DNA of 64,000 bases from Paenibacillus sp. HWE-109 (lineage in GTDB: Bacteria > Bacillota > Bacilli > Paenibacillales > NBRC-103111), in the NCBI RefSeq assembly GCF_022163125.1, contig NZ_CP091881.1, forward strand, positions 620,001 through 684,000, written 5' to 3'. Numbering within the stretch: position 1 is the stretch's first letter; every line of letters begins with the position of its first letter. The notes beneath the pieces were generated by a model. That model did no database searches. It had not been told where the DNA came from and saw nothing but the letters and a program-made list of their open reading frames with translations. Position numbers and translations under genes: made by a program. Shown here piece by piece: positions 35,687 to 43,709 of the stretch.

Positions 35687-35736
35687 ACCCCTGATGATTG
35701 TGTTACTGATCTCAGGGGCTTCTTATTTATAATAAA
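35687..35736 (+). promoter_or_regulatory. Shared 50-bp promoter/operator block, copy 2
   Basis: Ungapped 41/50 match to 28621-28670, with TATAAT at 35728-35733, 39 bases before the lipoprotein start at 35772. Here CCCCTGA/TCAGGGG could also form a 7-bp stem with a 17-base loop and might weakly terminate the kinase transcript. Copy 1 cannot form it, so promoter/operator is the main reading. Confidence 0.65.
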
Positions 35737-35771
35737 GAGGTAAGGCAAGCGATAAGAGTAGGGGGATGGAT

Positions 35772-37445
35772 ATGAAAAGTAAAACAGTAAGCGTAGCCTC
35801 ACTAAGCTTGGCAGTGATCTTGATGGCTTCTGGATGCTCGGGGGGAAAAACAACGAGCGAACCGAACGTTACCAGTGCATCAGACAAGCCTGCCGAAACC
35901 ACAAAAGCGCTGGACATCAGTTGGGTTGGCCAAGGGGCTAGAGGCAAGATCGAAGATAACAACAAGGTTCAACAAATGATTGAAAAGAAATTCAATGTGA
36001 AATTGAAGAATCGAAAACTGGATGTAAACAACAAGGAACAAAAAAATCTGATGGTAGCCTCGGGAGAATTGCCGGATATCGCCTTCATGGATGCACCGGA
36101 AAAGTTATATTCGGATTCTGTCACCCGAAGCATATCCAAGGATATGATCATGAAGTACGCTCCTAATTACGCTAAAGTTTTAAGCGATCAGCCAACGGGG
36201 TGGAAAATAAATCAAGTGCCTGGTAAGAATGGCGAATATTATGCTCTCACGGGTTATAAACAAGATTGGGATAATCTCACTTGGGGTCAAGTTTACCGTC
36301 TGGATTGGATGGAAAAACTCGGATTTAAACCTAAAGGGGACATCGTTCCCGTGGGTACTTCCGGTGGTGCCGAAAGAATTTTCTTTACAAAGCAAGCGTT
36401 TACACTGGATGAAGAGCAGAAAATGTTCGAAGCGTTTGCCAATAATGATCCTGACGGCAACGGAAAAAAGGATACGTATGGTTTACTTCTGAACAATAGC
36501 GATGCATCTTGGGCTTTAAATACGGAAGCTGGGGCGTTTGGCGTTGGTTGGGATTATAATGTGGAGGAAAACGGGAAAGTAGTCAATTATGCGATCAGCC
36601 AAAACTATAAAGAGTTTCTGACATACATGGCCTCTTTAAATAAAAAGGGGTATATCGATCCGGAATTCACCACATTAAACCGCGCTAAAAGCTGGGAAAA
36701 ATTCGCTGCCGGGAAATACGGCGCAGCGCAGGTGCAGGTTCAAGCGGCAGGCATGGTGCCCTTTACGTTCAATCGTCCGCCTGGAAATCTCGTCCTGAAG
36801 GATCCAAATGCGAAATTTCTTTTTACCCCGGCACCTATCGGTTCTAAAGGTCAGCAGGGTTCTGCCGCTTATACGCCTGTAGATGGATTCGGCTATGCGA
36901 TGGTCATCAAAAAGGATGTCTCGGATGAAAAATTAGCTCGCATTCTCCAGATTTTTGACTATTTGAACTTGGACAAAGATGGGCTCATGCTCTCAGCGTT
37001 CGGTGAAGAAGGAAAAGATTATTCGTGGGAAGCTGAGCCTTATAAGTCGGCTGTCATTCCTAAACAGGCAGCGGAAGTCGAAAAAGACGGTATAGGTTAC
37101 TACAATTTGCCGATCCAATTAGGGAATGTCAATGCGTATTACAGTAATGCTGCCGTTTCCAAATTGACAGATCTGTATTTTGGTGCAGAAATAGGCAGGA
37201 AAACGGCCTATCGGCCCTTCAAATGGGATTATTTCAATCAAACCAAATACAATGAGTTGAAAACCAAATATGATGCAAAATTAAAAACGATAACGGATGA
37301 ATTCTTGTTTAAGTCCATTACGGGTGAGCTGAATGTCGATTCTGCTTGGGATACCTACGTGAAGAATTGGCGCAGCAGCGGTGGTGATGAGCTTCTTGCC
37401 GAACTGGAAAAAGCGCCGAAAGTCGCCGATCTCCGTAAGAAGTAA
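35772..37445 (+). CDS. Oligosaccharide-binding lipoprotein (LplA type)
   Basis: 557 residues from the ATG at 35772; the ATG at 35766 lies directly on the AGGGGG ribosome site. Lipobox LMASGC gives lipidated cysteine 22, followed by a Ser/Thr-rich linker. The EF-hand-like DPDGNGKKDTYG loop near residue 230 is common in LplA proteins and probably binds calcium. It begins an operon with two permeases and a deacetylase. Substrate unknown. Confidence 0.92.
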   Translation: MKSKTVSVASLSLAVILMASGCSGGKTTSEPNVTSASDKPAETTKALDISWVGQGARGKIEDNNKVQQMIEKKFNVKLKNRKLDVNNKEQKNLMVASGELPDIAFMDAPEKLYSDSVTRSISKDMIMKYAPNYAKVLSDQPTGWKINQVPGKNGEYYALTGYKQDWDNLTWGQVYRLDWMEKLGFKPKGDIVPVGTSGGAERIFFTKQAFTLDEEQKMFEAFANNDPDGNGKKDTYGLLLNNSDASWALNTEAGAFGVGWDYNVEENGKVVNYAISQNYKEFLTYMASLNKKGYIDPEFTTLNRAKSWEKFAAGKYGAAQVQVQAAGMVPFTFNRPPGNLVLKDPNAKFLFTPAPIGSKGQQGSAAYTPVDGFGYAMVIKKDVSDEKLARILQIFDYLNLDKDGLMLSAFGEEGKDYSWEAEPYKSAVIPKQAAEVEKDGIGYYNLPIQLGNVNAYYSNAAVSKLTDLYFGAEIGRKTAYRPFKWDYFNQTKYNELKTKYDAKLKTITDEFLFKSITGELNVDSAWDTYVKNWRSSGGDELLAELEKAPKVADLRKK

Positions 37446-37482
37446 TTTGAAATAAAGAAAAAACGGATAAGATATGGAACAT

Positions 37483-37509
37483 GGGAGATTTGTCGGAGAC
37501 AAATCTCCC
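37483..37509 (+). other. Perfect intercistronic hairpin between binding protein and permease
   Basis: A 12-bp uninterrupted stem GGGAGATTTGTC/GACAAATCTCCC with a GGA loop, then CACTTTTTAG. It is 38 bases after the lipoprotein stop and 24 before the permease start. It would protect the upstream message and cause partial termination, giving more binding protein than permease. Confidence 0.75.
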
Positions 37510-37533
37510 CACTTTTTAGAAAGGCGGAGGAAC

Positions 37534-38484
37534 ATGGCTATCTCAGTTGAAACATCACTCATTAAAGCAAAAACATCCCGAGCTGTAAAGTGGAAAAAAG
37601 TAAAAAAAATGAAAATGTTATATTTTCTTTTGCTGTTGCCTGTCGTGCATCTTGCTATTTTTCATTATGCGCCGATGTATGGCGTTATTATTGCTTTTAA
37701 GGATTTTAAGGCTGGGCTTGGCATTTGGGACAGCCCTTGGAATAATTTTGAACACTTTAAGAATATGTTTCATGATTTCGTATTTATAAGAGCACTCCGA
37801 AATACAGTCATCATCAGTGTTCTGCGGCTTGTGGTAGGCTTTACGTTCCCAATCATCTTCGCGCTGCTGATCAACGAAATTATGCACAATAAATTCAAGA
37901 GGACCGTACAAAGTATTTCGTATTTACCGCATTTCATGTCTTGGGTCATTATTGCCAGCATGGTCGTTGAGGTCTTTTCCCCACAGCGGGGGGTAGTCAA
38001 TTACATCATTACCTTATTCGGCGGAACACCGATCAACTTTTTATCCAGTAAAACTTATTTTATCCCTCTTCTGCTTATTTCCGATGCCTGGAAGGAAGTG
38101 GGCTGGGCGTCGATTCTGTATCTGGCTTCGATATCCTCGATTTCACCGGAGATCTATGAAGCGGCGGAATCAGACGGGGCTAACCGTTTTCACAAGATGA
38201 TTTATATTACACTGCCATCGCTTATACCTGTGATCACGATTTTATTTCTACTTCGTTTGGGTCACATTTTATCCGGCGGGTTTGATCAAATTCTTAACTT
38301 GTATAGTCCGTTGGTCTATGAAGTTGGAGATATTATCGATACCTACGTGTACCGGGCGGGTCTCGTCGAATTTAGATTAGATTATTCCGCTGCAGTCGGA
38401 TTGTTCAAAAACGTGGTGGGGGTTGTTCTGCTCGTCACAGTGAATCAGATTGTGCGTAAATTCAACGACTATGGGGTGTGGTGA
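37534..38484 (+). CDS. Oligosaccharide ABC permease, LplB type
   Basis: 316 residues from ATG 37534, which follows AAGGCGGAGGAAC; upstream in-frame codons lie in the hairpin. The first span reads MLYFLLLLPVVHLAIFHYAPM, then GVIIAFKDFKAGLGIWDSPW as in other LplB proteins. EAA loop EAAESDGAN near residue 209. Ends 2 bases before the next ATG. It is the intact counterpart of the damaged permease gene at 49661. Confidence 0.92.
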   Translation: MAISVETSLIKAKTSRAVKWKKVKKMKMLYFLLLLPVVHLAIFHYAPMYGVIIAFKDFKAGLGIWDSPWNNFEHFKNMFHDFVFIRALRNTVIISVLRLVVGFTFPIIFALLINEIMHNKFKRTVQSISYLPHFMSWVIIASMVVEVFSPQRGVVNYIITLFGGTPINFLSSKTYFIPLLLISDAWKEVGWASILYLASISSISPEIYEAAESDGANRFHKMIYITLPSLIPVITILFLLRLGHILSGGFDQILNLYSPLVYEVGDIIDTYVYRAGLVEFRLDYSAAVGLFKNVVGVVLLVTVNQIVRKFNDYGVW

Positions 38485-38486
38485 AC

Positions 38487-39398
38487 ATGAGGCAAGTACA
38501 GCAAAGAGCAGGCAGAATCCGCGTCAGACTCCAACCCGGTTGGTGGTTTGTTGGTCTAAACAGCATGTTTATGGTTATTTTTTCATTGGTCATCCTCTAT
38601 CCGTTCTGGCAGGTGGTGGTGTTATCTTTCTCCGACGGAAGAGAAGCGACTACGCTCGGTTTCCATTTCTGGCCAAATAACTGGTCCCTTGAAGCTTATC
38701 GGTATTTGCTCTCCTCTGGGGAGATCGTTCGGCCCTATATGAACTCGATTTTACGTACCGCCTTCGGGACTGTATTGGAGGTTTTATTTACCATATTGGC
38801 CGCTTATCCGCTTGCCAAGAAAGAACTTCCTTTTCGCGGGGGGCTTACCACTTATTTCATCATCCCTATGTTTTTCAGCGGGGGGTTAATCCCGACTTAT
38901 CTGATCATTCGTAGTTTGGGGCTGCTCGACAACTTTCTAGTTCTCATCATTCCGGGGGCCGTTGCCATTTTCAGTATCATTATCATGCGAAATTATTTTA
39001 TGTCCCTGGATACAGCAATGGAGGAATCCGCCGTGATCGACGGAGCCGGTTATTTGACGCTTCTGTTTAGAATCATTTTGCCGGTTTCGACGCCTGTACT
39101 GGCTACCATAGCCCTTTGGGCTGCAGTCGAGCATTGGAATGCATGGTTTGATGCCATTGTTTATATTCGGAACCGCAATTTGACGGTTATACAAGTGATT
39201 ATGCGTGAAATGCTGGCATCAATCAGCGAACAAAGCAATGATTTGATGTTAAATAATAATGCGCAGCAAGCACAACTTGCGATGAGCAACGTCCGCTCTG
39301 GCATTGCGCTGCTTTCGATAGGCCCCATCATATTAATATATCCATGGATGCAAAAATATTTCATTAAAGGAGCTATGATTGGTTCCGTAAAAGGTTGA
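38487..39398 (+). CDS. Oligosaccharide ABC permease, YtcP type
   Basis: 303 residues from ATG 38487; GTG codons at 38478 and 38481 overlap the preceding gene. Six predicted spans, loop ESAVIDGAGYL near residue 180 and the typical end FIKGAMIGSVKG. It forms the importer channel with the preceding protein; no ATPase gene is linked. Confidence 0.9.
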   Translation: MRQVQQRAGRIRVRLQPGWWFVGLNSMFMVIFSLVILYPFWQVVVLSFSDGREATTLGFHFWPNNWSLEAYRYLLSSGEIVRPYMNSILRTAFGTVLEVLFTILAAYPLAKKELPFRGGLTTYFIIPMFFSGGLIPTYLIIRSLGLLDNFLVLIIPGAVAIFSIIIMRNYFMSLDTAMEESAVIDGAGYLTLLFRIILPVSTPVLATIALWAAVEHWNAWFDAIVYIRNRNLTVIQVIMREMLASISEQSNDLMLNNNAQQAQLAMSNVRSGIALLSIGPIILIYPWMQKYFIKGAMIGSVKG

Positions 39399-39414
39399 AA
39401 ATTGGAGGGATGGT

Positions 39415-40218
39415 ATGCGTATTCGTTTTGATCTATTTCCCGGTGGAAAGAGCAGAGCTCTAACGCTAAGTTATGATGATGGACGGGAATTCGACCGGAG
39501 AATGGTTCGTATTTTAAATGATTTCGACATCCGGGGGACATTTCACTTGAATTCCGGACTTTTGGGGAAACCAGGTTATTTGGAGCGTTCGGAAGTGAAA
39601 GATTTATTTAGCGGGCATGAGGTGTCAACTCATACGGTCAGCCATCCATTTCTGAGTTTGTCTCCAAAGGAAAGAATTGCCGATGAGATCTTGCAGGATC
39701 GCAAAGAGTTGGAGCATCTAGCCGAATATCCCGTAAAGGGGTTGTCATACCCTCATGGCTCTTGGAACAAAGAGGTTGTGTCGCTGCTTCCCGCACTGGG
39801 AGTGGAATATGCTAGAACCACGAATAATCATGGCGGCTTTGACATGCCGGAGGATTTTTTATTGTGGTCCCCTACTTGCCATCATCGCGATATGCTGGAA
39901 TTGGGCCAAAAGTTTCTCGATGATCGACCGCGTCATCCTCGCATGTCACTGTTATATGTATGGGGTCACAGCTATGAATTTAATAACAATCAAAACTGGG
40001 AGCAGCTTGAGCGATTTGGTGAATTGATCGGTCGCCGTCCCGATATTTGGTATGCAACCAATATTGAAATCGTGCTGTACATAAAAGCATTGCGTCAATT
40101 GCGGTTTACCGTTTCAGGAGAGTGGGTTCATAATCCTTCCGCCTTGTCCGTGTGGTTCAGCTTGGAAGGACAAGCCGTTGAAATAAAGCCGGGAGAAACA
40201 AAAAGACTATTCGTGTGA
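39415..40218 (+). CDS. Cytosolic NodB-type polysaccharide deacetylase
   Basis: 267 residues, no signal peptide. NodB motifs: TLSYDDGREF with catalytic/metal aspartates D21-D22, and HEVSTHTVSHP with zinc ligands H73 and H77. The third motif region reads GLSYPHGSW instead of the usual RPPYG. It probably removes acetyl groups from imported oligosaccharides. Last gene of the operon; RBS TTGGAGGG upstream. Confidence 0.87.
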   Translation: MRIRFDLFPGGKSRALTLSYDDGREFDRRMVRILNDFDIRGTFHLNSGLLGKPGYLERSEVKDLFSGHEVSTHTVSHPFLSLSPKERIADEILQDRKELEHLAEYPVKGLSYPHGSWNKEVVSLLPALGVEYARTTNNHGGFDMPEDFLLWSPTCHHRDMLELGQKFLDDRPRHPRMSLLYVWGHSYEFNNNQNWEQLERFGELIGRRPDIWYATNIEIVLYIKALRQLRFTVSGEWVHNPSALSVWFSLEGQAVEIKPGETKRLFV

Positions 40219-40245
40219 AATAGATGTTTGTGATAGAAACTTTGA

Positions 40246-40284
40246 AACGAGTGTTAAAGGTTACAAACCTTTTTAACACTCGTT
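40246..40284. terminator. Bidirectional terminator between convergent operons
   Basis: AACGAGTGTTAAAAAGG-type inverted repeat: AACGAGTGTTAAA pairs with TTTAACACTCGTT, and AGGT/ACCT extends it around a short loop. It ends both the deacetylase operon and the minus-strand permease operon. Confidence 0.85.
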
Positions 40285-40296
40285 ATTGTGTAGAAA

Positions 40297-41136
40297 TTAT
40301 CCTTTAACACTTCCGGCGGTTAAGCCTTCAATGAGAAATTTCTGAATGATAGCAAAGATCAGAATAATTGGAAGGATGATAATCACACCACTGGCCAGAA
40401 TGCCTCCCCAATTGGTCGAACCCATGCTTTCCATCACCTCGGCGATGCCAACCTGGACAGTTTTCGCAGAAAGGGAGTTCGTTAATATAAGCGAGTATTG
40501 GTAATCGTTCCAACCAAGAATAAAGGAATAGAGGCTAATGGCGACTAACCCGGGCAAAGCAAGGGGAATCACAACAACAAATAATGTTTTTAGTTTCGAT
40601 GCGCCATCCATATAGGCCGCTTCTTCCAAATCGATCGGGATTGTTTTGAAAAAACCGCTCATGATCCAGACGCCAACAGGAATTGTCATTGTACAATAAA
40701 TCATGACAAGTATTGTTTTGGTATTCAAAAGCGACATCGAGGATGCAAACTTATACCATGGAATCATAATCATTGGTCCTTGAATCATCTGCGCCAATAC
40801 GAGCAGTACGAATATGAATTTGATCCCTGGAACTTTATATCTGGCTAAACCATAACCGCTGATACAAGCTATCAAACCCGTTAAAAACGCGGTAATCGCA
40901 CATGTGATCAAAGAGTTGGACAACAGTTTTCCAAGCTGGATCCCTTTTTTCCCTAGAGCCCATGTATAACTATCCAAGGTAAAAGATGATACCCACCAAG
41001 TCGGTTTAGAGGCAAATATGGCTTCGTCGCTCTTGAATGAAGTATCCAAAAGCCAGAGAAAAGGTACCAAGGTAAAAACTAATAATAGAAACAAAATCGT
41101 GTATTTCCATATTCTCATCAAGTAAGTTTCTCTCAT
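40297..41136 (-). CDS. Sugar ABC permease, MalG/UgpE type
   Basis: 279 residues, six spans, EAA loop EEAAYMDGAS near residue 172, C-terminus LIEGLTAGSVKG. Third gene of the minus-strand set lipoprotein-permease-permease. AAGGGGCG serves as ribosome site. This CUT1-type set differs from the Lpl-type systems around it and probably takes smaller oligosaccharides. Confidence 0.9.
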   Translation of the reverse strand: MRETYLMRIWKYTILFLLLVFTLVPFLWLLDTSFKSDEAIFASKPTWWVSSFTLDSYTWALGKKGIQLGKLLSNSLITCAITAFLTGLIACISGYGLARYKVPGIKFIFVLLVLAQMIQGPMIMIPWYKFASSMSLLNTKTILVMIYCTMTIPVGVWIMSGFFKTIPIDLEEAAYMDGASKLKTLFVVVIPLALPGLVAISLYSFILGWNDYQYSLILTNSLSAKTVQVGIAEVMESMGSTNWGGILASGVIIILPIILIFAIIQKFLIEGLTAGSVKG

Positions 41137-41147
41137 GTTCTCGCCCC

Positions 41148-42086
41148 TTAACTATTATCTTTACCAAACAATCTTGCATAAACAAATACCATAATCAACA
41201 CAATCAGCATCGATAAAGTTCCAATAGCAGCGCCTTTACCTAAATCTAAATAAACGAATGCATGGGTGTATAAATAGGTCGGCAAAATACTGGTTGTATA
41301 ACCCGGTCCACCATTGGTCAATGCCCAGATCATTTCGAACTTCGTCCAAGAAGCGATAAGTGAAACCATGCCGGTGACATACATGATGGGTTTTAACGAA
41401 GGTAGTGTGACATAACGGAATCTCTGCCAATTGGTCGCTCCGTCAATTTCTGCTGCTTCCTTCATCTCACTGGATATTCCCTGTAGTGCGGATAGGAGCA
41501 TTAAAGTAACATACGGGAACCCTTTCCAAGTGGAAGTGAGCAGCAATGATGGCCACACCCAAAATTCGTTCCCAAGCCAAACGATGTTGTCTTGAAGCAG
41601 ATGCAGCAGCTTTAAATAATAATTGAGCAACCCATATTGTCCGTCATAAATCCATTTCCAAATGATGCCGATCACAACAACAGGAGAAACCCATGGAACC
41701 ATAACTAACCCACGCCAAAGGCCCCTGAGGCGAAGCTTCTGATTTAGGATAAGTGCAGCAGGAACGGCTATAAGAAATTGGAGCAATGTTGAACCAATAA
41801 CCCAAACAAGGCTATTTCTAAGAATAAACCAGAAATGATCATCATTCACAATCAACTCTTTATAGTTGTTCAAGCCCGTAAATTGCATGCCACCGCCATG
41901 AAGCAGTGAGTATTTGAAGAAACTGAGACGAATCGTATCGAACAACGGATAAAATTGAAACAAGGCTACATATAGTACGACTGGCGCAAGCAGCAAATAG
42001 CCGAAAGCATACCGTTTGATAAGGGAACGGTGATGTTTATTTCTTAAGGCAATAGAAGAAGCATGTTGTTTGATTGGCGTGTCCAT
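41148..42086 (-). CDS. Sugar ABC permease, MalF/UgpA type
   Basis: 312 residues with a polar N-terminus, six spans and EAA loop EAAEIDGAT near residue 208 followed by RYVTLPSL. It follows the binding-protein gene after an internal terminator-like hairpin and is 11 bases upstream of the partner permease. Confidence 0.9.
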   Translation of the reverse strand: MDTPIKQHASSIALRNKHHRSLIKRYAFGYLLLAPVVLYVALFQFYPLFDTIRLSFFKYSLLHGGGMQFTGLNNYKELIVNDDHFWFILRNSLVWVIGSTLLQFLIAVPAALILNQKLRLRGLWRGLVMVPWVSPVVVIGIIWKWIYDGQYGLLNYYLKLLHLLQDNIVWLGNEFWVWPSLLLTSTWKGFPYVTLMLLSALQGISSEMKEAAEIDGATNWQRFRYVTLPSLKPIMYVTGMVSLIASWTKFEMIWALTNGGPGYTTSILPTYLYTHAFVYLDLGKGAAIGTLSMLIVLIMVFVYARLFGKDNS

Positions 42087-42111
42087 AGGTGAACTACCTC
42101 CTTTATAAGAG

Positions 42112-42156
42112 TAAAAAAACGGGGAACAGCGACTTTAAAATCCTGTCGGTTCCCCG
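42112..42156 (-). terminator. Terminator-like hairpin inside the minus-strand transporter operon
   Basis: On the minus strand CGGGGAACCGAC pairs with GTCGCTGTTCCCCG (one 2-base bulge), followed by seven T. It lies between binding-protein and permease genes, so only part of the transcripts should reach the permeases. Confidence 0.8.
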
Positions 42157-42173
42157 ATGCATGCTAACAAACG

Positions 42174-43532
42174 TTATTTGAACTTATCTTTTATTTTATT
42201 GATCCCATCTTTGATCGCCGTGTAGGTTTCTTCCGTATTCGTTTTTCCCGTGAGGAGCTTCGTCATATTATCTTGCACAAGCGTCTCCATCTCGGGTTGC
42301 CCGACGATGGTAGCCATGGGTACACCATTGTTGACAAGAATTTGGTTAAAGTCTTGTAAAATTCGCTTGTGACCATCAATGGCTTTTGGGTAAACTTTTT
42401 CAGCCTTCTTGACGATCTCATCCAAATTAGCATTTTTGATAGCGGTAACGTTGACTACTGCTGCTTCTGACGTATTGAACTCGGAAGAGGACCACTCTTC
42501 GATTAGCTTCCATGCGACATCTTTATTTTTGCTGCCTTTGAACATGCCTATCCCAACGCTCGATACCGGTGCTTGCGCCTTGTCCCCGGAAGGTCCTTTC
42601 GGATAAGGAATCGCTCTGGTTACCTTAATGATATCCGGATTGATGCTGTACACATTAGCGGAAAAGTAGGTTCCTGCAGCAACCATGCCCACTTCTCCGT
42701 TACTAAACGATCGCCACATTTCCGGATAGCCCCAAGTGAAATGTGCTTTAGGCTCAAAAGCTTCTAGTTTTTTGAAGTGATCCAGTGTCTCGATATATTT
42801 TTTCTTTGCTGCTTCCGATGTATCGCTGAGCAGAAGCCCATTGCTATATGCGGCAGTGAAAGGAACTCTGAAAGCAAACCGAGCTACGCCCATTGGATAT
42901 CCAAAGCCGTATTTATCGCCTTTAGTCATGAGTTGTGCTGCTTTTTCCACGTTTTCCCATGTTTTTAATTCTTCAACTTTCATGCCGGCTTCGTTCAACA
43001 TTTGTTCATTTACCATGAGGGTAAAGGAGTTGGCAAGATTCGGAATGGAATAGATTTTATCTCCTTTGGACCCATATTCCAGTGTGCCTGGTAGAAAATC
43101 ATCTTTTTTCAATGCTGCGCCTTGTTTATTGATATAGGGAGAAATATCCTCCAATCCATCCAGCTGCACAAGGTTGGTGACGTCTTGGGTCATCGTCAAA
43201 TCCGGATAGTCTGCAGATGATAGCATAATAGGTAACTTCTTCTCCATATCCTGCCAGGATAAGAACATGTACTCAATGTTGACGTTAGGATACTTTTCCT
43301 TCATTTTTGTTTTAAATTGATCGGCTAACTCTTTTTCTGCCTCTGATGTCCCCGGATAGACGAAACGTATATCCGCTTTCACGGTTTTCCAATCGATTTC
43401 TTTCGTTGTTGCTGCCGGAGTTGTGTTCGGTGCACTCTTGTCCTCTTTGTTAGAACTGCAGCCTGTCAACGCTACACTTACCAGTACTACGAAGCTGATT
43501 AGGATCGATGCAGGCTTTTTTAACTGTTTCAT
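42174..43532 (-). CDS. Sugar-binding lipoprotein (MalE/UgpB type)
   Basis: 452 residues from the ATG at 43532, preceded by AAGGAGGGG. Lipobox VALTGC with lipidated cysteine 25. Mature protein is a CUT1-type solute-binding protein that delivers sugar to the two permeases downstream. It is divergent from the kinase gene at 43710, whose system may sense the same ligand. Confidence 0.92.
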   Translation of the reverse strand: MKQLKKPASILISFVVLVSVALTGCSSNKEDKSAPNTTPAATTKEIDWKTVKADIRFVYPGTSEAEKELADQFKTKMKEKYPNVNIEYMFLSWQDMEKKLPIMLSSADYPDLTMTQDVTNLVQLDGLEDISPYINKQGAALKKDDFLPGTLEYGSKGDKIYSIPNLANSFTLMVNEQMLNEAGMKVEELKTWENVEKAAQLMTKGDKYGFGYPMGVARFAFRVPFTAAYSNGLLLSDTSEAAKKKYIETLDHFKKLEAFEPKAHFTWGYPEMWRSFSNGEVGMVAAGTYFSANVYSINPDIIKVTRAIPYPKGPSGDKAQAPVSSVGIGMFKGSKNKDVAWKLIEEWSSSEFNTSEAAVVNVTAIKNANLDEIVKKAEKVYPKAIDGHKRILQDFNQILVNNGVPMATIVGQPEMETLVQDNMTKLLTGKTNTEETYTAIKDGINKIKDKFK

Positions 43533-43658
43533 GTTTACCCCTCCTTGATGATTTGGATACAAATTTATCGTAAATGTTCTCGAATTTTATTACAATGTGA
43601 CGATTTTAAGGATTAGTGGACTTATTCAAGCAAGTGGGGAATGGCTATACCTTAGACG

Positions 43659-43676
43659 TTTGTAAAGCTTTATAAT
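43659..43676 (+). promoter_or_regulatory. Palindrome overlapping the -10 box of the kinase gene
   Basis: TTTGTAAAGCTTTATAA shares 13 of 17 bases, including both arms, with 32065-32081. Its right arm overlaps TATAAT at 43671-43676, 34 bases before the kinase start. A repressor on the palindrome would block the promoter. The missing central CG makes it a poor CcpA site, so a different protein is possible. Confidence 0.5.
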
Positions 43677-43709
43677 GCTAGTAATTAACATAAGTGAGGA
43701 GAAAACAGG

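Noticed and set aside
35687..35736. Copy 2 block as simply a terminator of the kinase gene
   Set aside because: The possible stem has a 17-base loop and no real T-run, and the matching block at 28621 keeps the sequence but not the pairing.
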